64,000 nt of DNA from Ascaris suum (taxonomy: Eukaryota; Nematoda; Chromadorea; Rhabditida; Ascarididae). The position numbers and the translations under genes were made by a program. Position 1 is the stretch's first letter. The number at the start of each line of letters is the position of its first letter. Shown in pieces: positions 12,189-39,639 of the stretch. Below the pieces are notes generated by a model. That model did no database searches. It was given only the letters and a program-made list of their open reading frames with translations, and was not told the origin of the DNA. The stretch spans positions 15,923,826 to 15,987,825 of the forward strand of contig CM024187.1 of NCBI GenBank assembly GCA_013433145.1, read 5' to 3'.

Positions 12189-12254
12189 AACTCTGCAGAG
12201 CAGTTCAGGAACAAAATAATTACTCTGCAGAGCTGTTCAGAAAGAAAATAATTT
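12189..12254. repeat. 32-base tandem duplication
   Basis: Two adjacent copies (ACTCTGCAGAGCAGTTCAGG... and ACTCTGCAGAGCTGTTCAGA...) end in AAATAATT. They lie directly upstream of the first recognised exon of the zinc-finger gene, inside its presumed intron or 5' UTR. Confidence 0.8.
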
Positions 12255-12265
12255 CCAAGTTTCAG

Positions 12266-15200
12266 ATGGTGACACTATTATCGAGACTAACGACTCTTCA
12301 CATGATTGCGAAATTAACAAAGAGGAAACGATAGAAAAGAGGATGTGAGTATTTTCGAAGCGATTTATTACTCATTCATTTATTACCCTATGATATGGAC
12401 GACCTACCTACTTATGAAAGATGAGGCAGTGATTTTCAAATTCGTTCTCAATCATGGCTATATTTACACCTCATATGGTTGGTTATTACAATCTAATACA
12501 TAGTGGTAACTCTCATGTCACGCAAGAGATGCCTTAGCGAGTAATGGTGAGATAGTGAGTGAAACAGCACTCGTTATTCGAATGCTCATCATCATGGCGC
12601 TTCCACTGAAGTTGTATAATTAAAAGTTGGCTTTAACATTAAGGGTTATTTGCCTTGAATGAACAATGCTCGCCAATTTATGCACATATCTCAGATTCAG
12701 TTTGTCAGCGGAATGAAAAAAAAGGAAACTTCTGCACTATACTTTCAATTACGCAAAAAATTTGCACTACTTTATTAATGATGAATGCGAAATCTTCGTA
12801 CTTGAAAAGCAAATTTACCAATATTAGGATAAATGTGAAAATTTCTTTTAGCATTCTGTAAGCATTTAGGAAGGTAGAAATTGAAGAGCCAACCGAAGGA
12901 AACGATACGGAATCAGTTTCGAGTGAATCACGTCCACCTTCGAGCTCACTTTTGCAGTCGCAACCTTCCGTTAAATCTAGCAACTCAGACGAGGCTGCAA
13001 TACCATGTATTTTTTGCGATAAAATGTTCTCAGGACGTTTCCTCACTGCAAAATCACACCATTGGCGATCATATGGTAACGTTCCACTTATCTCTGTAAC
13101 TATTTCTACCGAGTATGTAATTTCTCTTTTGACAGATTTCTTGTGATGCAATAAGAAATTGCAGAATTGACTGAGTCATTTGCAATGCAAGCTTGCATTT
13201 ATTGCAGTTTAAGAGAGTTTAACTTAATTACGTTAGAATTATGTAATTCACACATATCTATGTAGCCATTATACTGAAATTCCACAGGATGTTATTTAGT
13301 GTTGTGGATTTGCAAAATGAATTTGCATAAAGTCTCATTTGCGCGTAATACAATTAACAATCGCATGTGAATTTCACATCATGCATTAATTGCAACATCT
13401 CACTAACACTCTCCTCATCGATTTTGTCGCCTATTCGTTGATGTTTTTTGCGTTTGTTAGCTACGAGAAAAAACTTTAAGGGATCCATCAAGGAAACTAT
13501 GCAATAACGTTCTACAAAACGTTTCTAGTGACATTTTCATCAACAATGTTTTTTTTTACTGAGAAGCGCAAAATAACCACATCGAATAGCAATATGCGCA
13601 TATAGAACATATGAGAAGTGAGATGCTTCCATCCGCTTTGCTCATATCACTACTACTGTTGTTTTAATATAATTGGATAAGAGATAATTTTATTGCAGAA
13701 TCTTAGCACACAGCCGGATAATGAAAGCTCGATACCACCTGCTGTAATACCTCTTCAAAATGGGGTATGCTTTATGCAGTGCTTTTCTTAATGTTTTTTT
13801 TGCTGGCAAAAGGAAGAAACTATTTTGGATGATTGCATCGATGTGTTGCTTATTGCTTACTGATATCTCCAAACTCGTCAGTCCGATAATAATTAGCCTT
13901 TGTCTTGCAACACCGCAATGTAGTGAAATTTGCTGTGTTCATTTTCGGCCATACTCTTGGCTCATTTTAGCAAATGACCATTCTTCTACTGCTTCAAGTT
14001 TCGTTCACAACATTCACATACTGTCAATAATTAGACTGAAACACCAAAGAGCGCTTCTCCGCAATCTATTGCCTCTTTATGAAAGGAAGCGGTGGGCGGT
14101 AGCCGTAATTTTCCGTTAAATTTGTCTATTAACAGGGCGTCCTGCTGACCATCTCCTGCAAGATTTTCATGACTTCTTTAGGACATCTACATGACGCTGA
14201 ATGTTTGAGAAAACGAATTGTTTTCTTTCTTTTTCAGAACACATCTGAAGACGTTACATTTGTATGCCAACAGTGTGATGCGACACTGTCAAGCTTCGTG
14301 GCATTCGGCCAACATATGCGAACGCATTTGGCTACTGACCATGATCAAAAATGTCACCTGTGCAATATTGGATTTAGCAATTCGCAGGTGAGTGTGAAGT
14401 ATTCTTACTAAAGGGTCTACTTCAACCGATTTTGAATTGCGAAGAGTGATGCGAAGGATTTTTTTTTTCATGTTTTATTCAACGATCTGTTGTCGCAAAA
14501 TAACTCTGCCAAAAACTCAACAACCTTTCAAAAATGAGCAGACTTCAAAAATTCAGCGGAAGTGTCTATTGAGTTATTTCCTCTAAAAACGTTTGCATCT
14601 CATCTTATGCATTTGAAACATCCCAATATTTCCTTCTATGATAATGATGCCGGCGTAGGAGCGTTGCAATTTTGTTGGTTTCATTAACTGCCGTTTTGAT
14701 AAGCGTTCAGTAGTCGTTCCGTTGTGACGGCATTACTGTAGTGAGCAACCTATCGTTTTACTCCTGAAGTGGCAACGTTTTGAATTACAACTTCGCCAAC
14801 AAGGTTGAGTTCATTATTCGGGTCGAAAATGATAACCTTAGAAAACATGCAGCGATGATTGTTTCAGAGGATTATATTCGTAAGATTTATACCAGTTAAG
14901 TTGTTTTATTGAGTGGAATGGATACGCTCAACAGTTCGGAGTTTTGAAATTCAAAATTTTGCAAATACATTTCAGCGAAGATTGGCTCATGTTGTTGAAC
15001 ATTTCACGGGCAACAGCACTCGAATGATGTGTAAGGAATGTCCAACCGCAGCTTTTTTTAATCAACATCAAATTCGGCAACACCATCTCGAGGCTCATCT
15101 GGAGATTCTCTACCGATGTGCGATTTGCCAGCGTATCTTCAACACCCAAAATCGCTTTCAGGTATTCAGTGTTCAACACATATGCGCACTTCCCTAACAC

Positions 15201-18200
15201 TGTTTGCACTCCTATGCAACGTTATTCACTTGTTGTTTCTTTGTTCGCCTCCTTTTTGGCAAGTTGTACATTCCATATTAAAAATACAGACTTCTTAAAT
15301 ATAACGCTTGAACTCAATAGAGTCCTAAAATCATAATGCTGAGGTAAGACGGAAAGGAATAGAGCACTTGAACTGTGCTTCATGCCCTGCCGATGACTAT
15401 TAATAACAAATCCAGCACTTGCGCCTTTCCCAAGACAAGCTGTTTAGCTTTTCTTGAGGCTGAAATTTTAGATATTTCAATGCTTTGTTTGAATTTCTTA
15501 GTGGGACTCTCGAGTTTCTAGGCCATTTTTAGCGATCTCAAAAGGCCATTTTTATGGTCAGCATGGCCAAGCTAGAGCAAACGCATCAGGGGCAAGGAAA
15601 GAATCTTTCAAATGGCTTTAATGCCCGCTGCCGTGATTGAAGATAGAGAAAACTTTAGCACAAACGTGGTCACTGTTCCTTTCTTCAGGTGCAGTCATCC
15701 TGAACAAGCCTCTTGGAGCTCTTTTCCTTGTCTTAGTACTTGTTGAGTAATATAAATTCTACCTTTTTAATCTCGATAGTGGGCGTGCATTTAACGATTC
15801 CCACATTCGCGGCCAGGATTTCAGGAAAGAGAAACTAGCGGTACCTGACTGATTCTGTCGCGTCAATCGGCGAAACAGTCAAAATAAAGTTCCACGGAAA
15901 TGATGAACACAAAAATTTCGCTAGAGATTTTGTGGGAAAGGAAACATAAAATCCGCACATTGTTGCGAAGGGATGCTATGTCTGCTCCCATTTTTGTCAT
16001 TCTTTCTAAGGTACTTAACTCTCGATGCCTTGTCTTAGTCGCCCTTTCTGCATACCGGCAAAGCTCTCGACCCCCCCCCCCCCCGCTTGCTGCAGTGTAT
16101 AAGTTTGTCGCGTTTCTCCGCGACAGGTTGTGTAAGGTGGCTCATGAATCTATCCCATGGAATTTGAAGGGGGGGGGGGGTGAAATTGATCATTAAGCTA
16201 TATTTTGAAGGTGTTAAAAGTTCCCGTGTCTCCTTACTTCAGGAGCATCTCGGTGTGCATAATGAAGAGCTGGTGCGTTATCACTGTGTGGCATGTAATA
16301 TGCCATTCGAAAGTCACGATCTGCTAACAATCCATGTCCAGCTTATCCACGATCGGCAACCTTCACAGCTGCAGTGTCCCGCTTCGGTCAGTTCGAACAC
16401 CGAGTCTGCCGTTCCGCTCGCAGAAACGCGTCGCTCTTCACCCATCGCAGTGGTTAGACAAATTTGTCCGTAGTTTTATCCTTGATTGCCTTATAGTTAT
16501 CCGATGGGTGGTGCTCTTGAAAACTGAATATCACATAGCTACAACTCTGTCCGGAAATATATTTTCTTGTCGTCATATCACGTATGATCAACGCATTAGC
16601 TTTGTTGTATCTGACAATAAAAATAAAGTTTTAGGTAGGCAGGAAAAAATTCAGCGTTGCTTCTGTGAATACTCGAAGTTTTCCCACTTCGCTGAGGATT
16701 CCTTCGCCCTCCGAGATTACTTGTAAAGTGTGCAAATAAAATTAGTTTCTGCAGAGCGAATGTCGGCCTGTGAAGTGCTCTGTTTGCGATATTTGCTTCG
16801 AAAACGAGGATGATCTTGACTTTCATCGTCTCAACATTCACTGCAAGGTTGCATTATTCACTTTATTTCGGGTCTTTAAAACTATCTCTATGTGATAGTT
16901 CGTTCACAATTCAGACGAACTGCTAAAGTATATCGTCCATTGGAATGGAAGAGTCAGGAACTCCTTTTGGCAAAGGTTGCTGAACATTTTTGAGCTGCTC
17001 AGGAAATACAGTAGTAAATAAAGGATATATTCGGTGTTATTAATGAAATAATTCGAACTTTTAAAGTGTTGTCTGTGAAAAAAAAAATTAAAAAACGACG
17101 TAAGATGTTACACGAATAATACATTTCACTCATTTCAGCAGTGAATTTTCCAGCAACATCTCTGTTGGTTGATAGAGGAGGGAGGGGAGGGGCTATTCCC
17201 AAGAGGGGGAATGAACGCTTCAATTACCCCAACAATCCTGGTCGTCGGTGTATCGATTCGATAGGATAGATCGCTCTCGAAGTTTTTATGTGTCGGTCTG
17301 CGATCGTGACGAGTGGAAGCCTTTTCCGCAAATTTTGAGAAATGCGACAGTTTTTTCTTCTCACTAAAATATAACACTTATAGATATAAGCAAAAGTCAT
17401 TCTGCGTTTCTGAATAGAGAGAGAACGGCCCAATCAAATTGGGGAAGCGAGGAACTTCGTATTAAAACCCTTAAAGTCTACTTATTAAATTTTGCGTATA
17501 CCTGATGACGAGTTTATTCTAGGTCAGCTTTTCCCTTGAGGTTCGTGCAGTGAATTTTTGAGCGCTGATTTTAAAAATGTCTTTCATACAGTTTCTGAGA
17601 ACACTTTTGTGAAGAATGCTTGGAAATTTTTCGGATCGATTCATTATGAGAGTCCACAATTTTTGTTAAAAATTCGATTTTCTTGAAATTTGGACGCCTA
17701 AGTCATGGTCGATAAGGGATCTGAGAAACGATTGCATATTTAGAAGAGTTTTCTCCACATATAGGAGTTCTCTCTTAATGGCGGGAATTTGCTTGTCTTT
17801 TTTAACATCAGTGAAAACTATGCCCTAAATGATTTCTCGGTTTTGAAGTAAAACTTTCTGGATCAACCCTCTATGTATGTTATGGATTTCTCACCACTTT
17901 ATCACGTCTCGTTGTTCTAAAATCTTTTCACAAAGCTTCCGAAAATTCACAGTTCAACGATATGGTCTGCTTTGTCACAACTGTATTCGTAGCTTGCTCT
18001 AACGACTTGTTGCTGTTTTGCTCAACAACCTCGATATAACGGATCGACGTTCGCATTTAAAAACTCACCATTATTACTGAAGAGTGCTGTTGAATAGTTT
18101 TTTGGAAAAAGCTCGCGTACTGCGCTCGGAAGGTGCCACTTACCAAAATTTTTGTGGACGGTACTTGAAAGTTTCGAACAATGGAATTTACCGCTCAGTT

Positions 18201-21200
18201 GTTGCCCTTTTCTCGTCATTTGAAAATGGTGAGTTCTTTGATGAACACTGTCGAAATCTGTCGTAGCTAAATATACCGGCGCTCTATTCATCAAAATCTC
18301 ACCCTCCCCTCCGAATCGATGCTTATATTTCTGTGGCACGACGAGCGGACGTTGCACTGAATGGTTGAGAATAGCCTATAGACCTAACTGGAGACTGATA
18401 AGAGACGTTTGAGACTCGGGGCCTTTTCCGTAATGGGCCATCAGACTCAAACCAGAACTGAAATTCGATAACAAAAACATGTGTAGCTCATCATGGTTGC
18501 TCGTAGATCTCGAACACTGTAAGCGCTTATCCATTTGGACAGATACTGTTTACAGGTGCCGCGAGCGGATCGTTGTGCGGAATGCCAACTTGAGATTGCC
18601 TCAGTAGCGCAATTCCTCGAGCATACTCGTTTGCACATGCGGAATGAGCAGAGCGTGACGTGTGTTGTATGTCGGCAGGCGTTGAGAAATGAGGCTCAGG
18701 TACATTCTCATGCGAATTTCCACCTCTCGGACGCATCCACCTCAAGCAAAAACGCGCTAGCTGCCAAGAGCGATTCGGAAAGCGAGTCACGCTGCAACAT
18801 TTGCTACCAGGTACTCCACCTAAACGATCCCTATTCGTTCTCAAATGTGCGAATGTTATGTTAAAAAATACAGCTTTGAATTACGAAATGCTTGAAAGAT
18901 CTTATTTGCGCAGCACACTTTTTAGTGCGTTTCTCTTTTACTGTGAAACTAGAAGTGCACACCAAGTGAATTCCAAGTTATTAGTTTATGAACTAGTTAT
19001 TAAGGGCTTTGTACATATTCTCAGTAGTAGTGATACTTTCTCTTTAATACTCCTTATTTTTCCCTTACGAGGGCTGTTTTTGCTGCGAATTTTGTGGTTA
19101 TACTGATCCAGATTGGTACGAAAGCTGATGCCGTTGACAGCGAAAAAGATTCACCCACCCTCTTCCTTCTAGGTCCCGCCTACATTTAGGCAAGCGCAGC
19201 TGGCATAGAATCAAAAAGCTGGCTTTGTTCTTTTATTTTAAAGAGAAAAGATTCTGAACAGTCGTCGCTGGAGGAAGGGAGGGAGTTGTTAGGCAAGAGA
19301 TCGAATGATGGACCTTAAAGCACTTTTACAGCAAATATTTCAAACATATAGTAGTCACGGAAGCTTCCTTCGTTTCTTCGTTCCTATCGTTATTAACAGT
19401 GTGCTGTGGAATAGTAGCTTTCATCATCTAACTTGTCCTGAGAACTATGGCCCTGACTGAGGCGTGCAGCGAACGATTATTGCTGCTGGATGCTTATCTT
19501 TCTTAGCGGCTGTGGCAAGTACAGACTTCTATAGCTTAGACCTATACTAAATGTGAATGTGATTCTATTTCTTCGGTCGTTCGCCTTTTAGAGTGTCGTC
19601 TTCCCTATGAGAAATTGACAGAAAGTTTTGACAAGCACCGTTCTCCCCTAATATGAATCTTTCTACTCCACTATATCGGAATTTGCCATGTCTCTGATGA
19701 TGCTCTACGCCGTTTCTTCTACTTCGATTTTTGATTTTCATATCTCTAGTACACACAGCAGTGATCTTAATTTACTTTTTTAGGTTCTGCCTACGGCGGA
19801 GAGCTTGCGTTTGCATGTGGTAGAGCACTCATCGAACGGAGAGTGTCCCTATTGTATGAAAGCGTTCCCTCTTGTACAATCGCTCCTCGCCCATGTCGAA
19901 AGCACACACGGAGATGCACGTGCAATCTTTGCATGTCAATCCTGTCAACGATCCTTCCACTTCATCTCGGAGCTACAGCATCATAAATGCGCTCATTCAC
20001 GTCTTGAAACTCCAGCGGGCATCTTTCTTACAGAACGCATACTGAGGTTCCTTACTCGACTCGCTCTTAACCACAGTGCCATAATTTCGTATAATTTAGT
20101 GCAACCGTGTGCAACCTTTACATCTTTAGCGTGAACTTCCATAGTTTTATTCATTCCATATTCTACTTTTGCATGGGACTGCTATCAGTTGCTTAGTTGT
20201 TGATCTTTAGGGACCCTGACGATCGAACATGGCGCTAGGAAAAGTTCTCAAACTTCGAAAAAACAAATCCAAGAACATCTATTATGAGAGAAAAGAGGGG
20301 AGATTGTGTATTTTCCCTGGAAAAGAAGCGGAAATTTCTTCAACAATCGCTTGCCGAAACTACTAAACGATTTCTTCAATATGAGGCAACTAGCGCCTCG
20401 AGTCCCAGGAAGACCATTTTGAGCGAAAACTGCATGGGAAAAGCTTCACTGCAAAAAACTTGCTGCCCTTAACCTGCCCCACCCCTCCTTATAATTCAAG
20501 TTCGGGGCTTCTCCAAATGCATTTCTCGAAGCAAACACTAAAAGAAAACGCATTTTAATTAATGCGCCGCTCACACAAGCCCAAACAAGATTCGTTTTCT
20601 TTTGCGACCCGAAAGAGGCAAAATGAAAATCTTGCTGGTTGGAAGTGGCATGCAAATTTTCAAACGCTCCAGAATGGAAAAAGGCAAAACGATTGCTAGT
20701 TTGCTAGTGGCAAACACAGATTATCCGGAACTACGATGATGCTGAGGCCTTAGACCAAAGTCTGTTTCCTCTTTGCCACATTCGACAATGTCTCAAAGCT
20801 CCCTTCCTGTAACTAATAGAGAGAGCGATTGCATTTCCACTGCAAGTGAATATGACAAGTGCAAAAAGACGTATGCTCTAAATGTTTATGTTGAAAACAG
20901 CCGCCAAAAGAAAATGGCTATGCGTCTTATGCAGGTGAAAGTTTTCTTTTTTTTCAAAAAGGGCGACTAGGAGGAATGGGGTGTATACACGCTGCTGGCA
21001 GAACTACGTTCCTTCACTACTTGCCTCAAAAAAAAAGCGCATATAACAAATTTAAGAAGAAGCAGGCGAAACGTGAAGTGTTTAAAATGCAGAATATTTG
21101 GACTAAAGTATGCGCTTTCCACTATTCGCTTCGAGAGCTCAAAAATAAAAGGAGAGCCCCCCATCAGGTTACATGACGTTACGCAAGGTTTTCCATTATA

Positions 21201-23087
21201 AAAATTAATACTTCAATTATGTTGATTTCAATCGACGATGTTTTGCTTAGAGACACCCCTAACACACTACAGAACAGTTTACTCAACGTTACGGCTCGGT
21301 GACATCATCAGAGGCTACAAGGAAATCCATCTGCATGCTGAGATATATGTGCCATTGCCATTCCGTATCGTATCAGATCAAGAACTGAGTGCGTACGTGC
21401 TGTACGCCTTGCAACAAATCCCTCCCACAAATAATAGCGGGCCATTGAAGTTGCCATTAGGCACTTTGAGCTCGTTTCGATATGTTCGAGTGTGGAATTA
21501 ATTTATTTGAATCTGTTTGCAACCATCATTTAGAAGATGTTATTTATATTTTATTTGAAGGTGCATCTTCGTTTTATTTATATTTCAGTACTCTTCGGGA
21601 TGTCTATTCGCCTCTTGGACAACATTCGACAACAACACGCGTACCACCAGCATATCAATGTCCCTTTTGTCCAAAGGTGTGCCTTCTGATCGACTTTTTT
21701 TACGGTCCAATCGTTTTCTCTAACGCTCTTAAGCGTTCTTTATTGAAAAGATGAGGCATTTGCAATAGCCGTGAAAACTAGTTTTATTTAAGAGAAACTA
21801 GTTCGTGTTTTCACATCGGATTATTTGCTGACGAGCGATGAATTACGAATGATGAGTACTTTTTGCTGATAGATTGCAGTCTGCAGACGATGGAATGTGA
21901 TTTAGCGTTGTCCTCGCTACAGTGACGTCGTGTTATCGTTGCTCACAGTAAGAATAGATAAGCCAGCCTATCGTCGAAGAAACTTGCGCATATATGTCGT
22001 ACATAAGTTTCATTTATGCTTATACAATCGCCTTACTTTGATACCTCTCCCGATGGGTCTCTGTTTGCAAAAATGTACTGTAACGCGGAAAGGGCTCATC
22101 GTAACATAGAACGCTTGAAGGGGAGTGGGAGGGGATGAGGGGGAGGTAACTTCGACAAACATAAAGAATCTCTCCCTTCCAACGCATAGCTATCTAGATA
22201 CGCGAACTTCACAGCTGCCATTCTTCAGCGATGAAAGAAAGAACTAAATATTTCCCATTTAATTATTGCAGTTGTCAATTTCAACAGACGCAGTTTTTTT
22301 TTTTTTCATTTCCACCGCATTAAGGAAATGCGACAAGGTCTCTTGCTGTTCACAGTGTTTGGACTGGGTAAATTTGAAGTGTTTGAACTGGGTAAATTTA
22401 TGCTTGAACCAGGTGAGTATTCATTTAAAGATGTTCGGGTCGGAAAGCGCCCTACAAGGACATTCGCACGTTCACTCGTCAAGGGCATATAGATGCGATC
22501 TTTGCACGTTATCCTTCTCTTCTAGTGCACGTCTTGAGACGCATCGACGAAAGCACTTCTCCGAAAAGGATTTCACCTGTCAAATATGCGATCTCAAGTT
22601 TCACAAGTTCACCTTTGACCTTTTTCCCATCTTTAATTTGTTTGTTCTACATCACATAGCGTTTTAGAGCTTCTCTAAAATCGCTCGTGCTAATTTCGTA
22701 AGAACGAAATCGACTACGTGTTTTTTTTTTCGTAGAAGGATGTTCACGCAGCCTTTGGCAACATTACGCGAGGTTATCTAAATGCCTTCAAATCAACGAC
22801 AATATCTCATCTTTTTGAGGCCCATCACCGCTACTCTTTTAACAAATCGCAATCAAGTATTCGCCTTCCTTTTCAGCGACGCTCATCGAATCGTAGAATC
22901 CAATTGACGGCTATGCTTGTTTTCTTAGCGTGCTTCTGAGGATGCACTACTTCCATAATAAAAATATTCCCAGAAGAGAAAACAACTGCCTCTAAACTCT
23001 TTCAGCCGGGATGACCTTGCTTTACATATGCGAATGCATGGAGGCAATCTCTCAAACCCGAAAGCTGCTGCTCCAGTAGCGATGTGA
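12266..23087 (+). CDS. Multi-C2H2 zinc-finger protein, 12 exons
   Basis: Probable nuclear DNA-binding protein of about 620 residues or more. Exons read by eye: 12266-12344, 12870-13095, 13699-13764, 14238-14387, 14976-15161, 16243-16449, 16755-16847, 18556-18810, 19784-20046, 21589-21676, 22431-22606 and 23006-23087 (stop TGA). All junction phases agree. The first three exons give an acidic, Ser-rich N-terminus with one degenerate finger (CIFCDKMF, no proper His pair). Then come about 14 fingers of the C-x2-C-x12-H-x3/4-H type. Fingers 2, 4, 9, 12 and 14 are interrupted by introns, and each regains exact x12 spacing when the exons are joined; for example CPFCPK joins MFGSESALQGH. Linkers are not TGEKP, so this is not a tandem KRAB-type array. 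The first exon needs one base from an upstream exon that was not found; alternatively translation starts at the ATG spanning the first junction. The ends of exons 2 and 6 are less certain. No specific orthologue is recognised. Confidence 0.85.
22356..22402. repeat. 24-base tandem duplication in an intron
   Basis: GTGTTTGGACTGGGTAAATTT is followed at once by GTGTTTGAACTGGGTAAATTT. It lies in the intron just before the twelfth-finger exon of the zinc-finger gene. Confidence 0.75.
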
Positions 23088-25392
23088 AATCGATATCGCT
23101 AATACGAAAAATGGAATCAGAACGTGAACGAAACGATATTGCGCTTGAAGTTGTTGCTCGATAACGTGTCTAATATGTGATTAAAATATTGCCTGAGATG
23201 GAAGAAAGTCCTTCAAAGAAACTTAATGAATTTCCTTTATGTGAGGTAATACCGATCCATGATCCATATGTTTTATGTTATGATTGGTGGCAGCTGCTCC
23301 AGAATTAATTACGCTAAATGACAACGGGCAAAATTGGTGTTTTTTTTTTCCTAACATGCGCAAATTCCACATCCTAGTCACTAGCGTTCATTTGGAGTGG
23401 TTGCTATGTGAGATATTTATGAGAAATTCATTCATATATAGGAGAAGAAACTTTGCATTGTTTGATATTCTTATTGTTCCACTTTGTATTGTTGCTTTCA
23501 CGAATGCACTCCACGAATTGTTCCAGAGTTGAAGATTCTATTTTATTTCTATTGCTAATGCTAACAACGTCGCCGAATGGCAAATTGAATGTAAAAAAAA
23601 CAAATCGGCTTCGATTAATCAAAGATGTATTCACAGATGCGTGGTAATGTTTTTGAAAGTGTTGTGCGTTTTGAGCAGAAGCTGCGCGATTGCACAGTTA
23701 TCGCATATAGTTGATGGGCTCTAAAGAAATAAACTAAGGCTAGTGATCATGAGGTGAGGCCTGACTGCATGCATGATTATTCTAGGCGTTAAAGTGTCCG
23801 AACGAAAGGCGTAATAAGCTTGCTAAAAACCAGGGCATTCTTAGCGATTTCTGGCCCATCCATTTAGTGATTGTTTCATGGCTTAATAAGCTCATTTCGA
23901 AGAAGCGTTAGCACATCTGTTTAATACGCACATGTGTTTAATTTATTGAATATCTATCAGACAGTATTTTTAAACCATTCTAGTTATACAACCACACAGA
24001 AACAAACAGCGAAAGTGGCTCCAACGTTAATTTACCCGAAACTGAGTGCGTTTAAACCAAGCTTTGCGAGCACACTGCCGCAACTAATTCTACGTGCACG
24101 AACTGCTATGTAAAATTGTCGTTCCGATCCTGTGGTTACCGATTTTCAAAAGATCTGAATGGTTGCAGCGTTAACAAATAGCGATATCGATAATCCTACT
24201 CCTAATTTACTGATCCATCCAAGAACGGGAGATTCAGTATACCCAATCTTCGGCATATGTTACAGACCCACCTTTAAATTGACTTTCATCCGAAATACTC
24301 CAGCCGATTCCGAGACTGGGAATTTAGGTGCTTATTTATTTAAGGGCGTCGGCAACTGTAGATGACAAATCCTTCAAATATATAACTCCAGATCCAAACA
24401 CTCTTTGAGCAATAGTTTAAATCAAAATAATTTAATATGTCAGCGCTGTCACATCTACTACAAAAAAAAAAACATGCCCGGGCAGTACATGTTATGCAAG
24501 CAGGCTAATATCTTCTAGCCTCTGAAATGATGTTGGATGGCTAATTGCGATTCTTTTCAAAGCTGAATTGTCCGGACCGCAGGATCTTCAAATTGGTGAA
24601 CACGAAGTAGTCAGTAGTTGCCGTGCCTGGAAAGCATGTAGGGTGCTTTGATGCACTGAAATGAACTGTACTGTACTCTGCGCTGTACCGTGCCGGGTTG
24701 CGCTGTACTCACCACAAAGAAATTTTTTGGGAATGGCAACGGGATGCCGACCCCAACTGCTCTTGGCTCTTTGTTGGTTGTTTTGAAAACACTTGGTGGA
24801 TTTCTACCTTTTCTTGCCTTTTCTCCTTGAAACTCTTATTTCTCAAAAAAAAACCCCGCTTCACGTACAACACTGTCGATGTCGCAGCACAAAGACCACG
24901 CTGTAATCAACTGACAAATATCGCAATCTATACTCGGTTTTGATTGAAAGCGTCATTCATGAGTCTTTGCACATTGCTCTGTCCCACTTCACCTCACCTG
25001 CCTGATCAAACATCGTGACCTTAGCAGAGGTAGTGTGCTTAACCTGCTTCAGTTTGCGAACCTCACTCGACTGAGTCTTTTGCAGTATCATAAATTTCGT
25101 TACCGATCAATGATCGTTGTCGATCATTGCATAATAGGGACTGCTCCATTTGAAACTGCTTGTTCCGATACATTACCATCTAGCCGATTCGAATCTGACC
25201 ATTGCAGAGTTTATCGTGCACATGCAATGAAATGTTGCTGTTAATGTCCATCCACAAAAGGTTTTTGGCTATGTCAGAAGGCTTTTTCAACTCGTTTTAC
25301 GAGATAGACCAAATGTTTTGAAAATTACCCTTGAAGACGTTCGGCTGATCTGGCGGCTGTCACCGGTACGTTATATTCCATGCTCGTTCCAA
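23088..25392. other. Intergenic, 3' flank of the zinc-finger gene
   Basis: No gene. AATAAA at about 23729 could serve the upstream gene. A short array of CTGTAC-like words occurs at about 24664-24710. A perfect 9-base inverted repeat with a 4-base loop (CAATGATCG-ttgt-CGATCATTG) lies at 25108-25129. Confidence 0.4.

Positions 25393-39639
<14,247 letters not shown>

Noticed and set aside
18022..18357. 111-codon minus-strand frame
   Set aside because: It lies in an intron of the zinc-finger gene on the opposite strand, has no splice sites, and gives no family match. It could be a repeat remnant.
20211..20472. Possible extra exon of the zinc-finger gene
   Set aside because: Every frame that joins the previous exon hits a stop, whereas joining 20046 directly to 21589 is phase-perfect and gives a good peptide.
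21238..21501. 87-codon plus-strand frame in a zinc-finger gene intron
   Set aside because: No finger motif and no matching junction phases.
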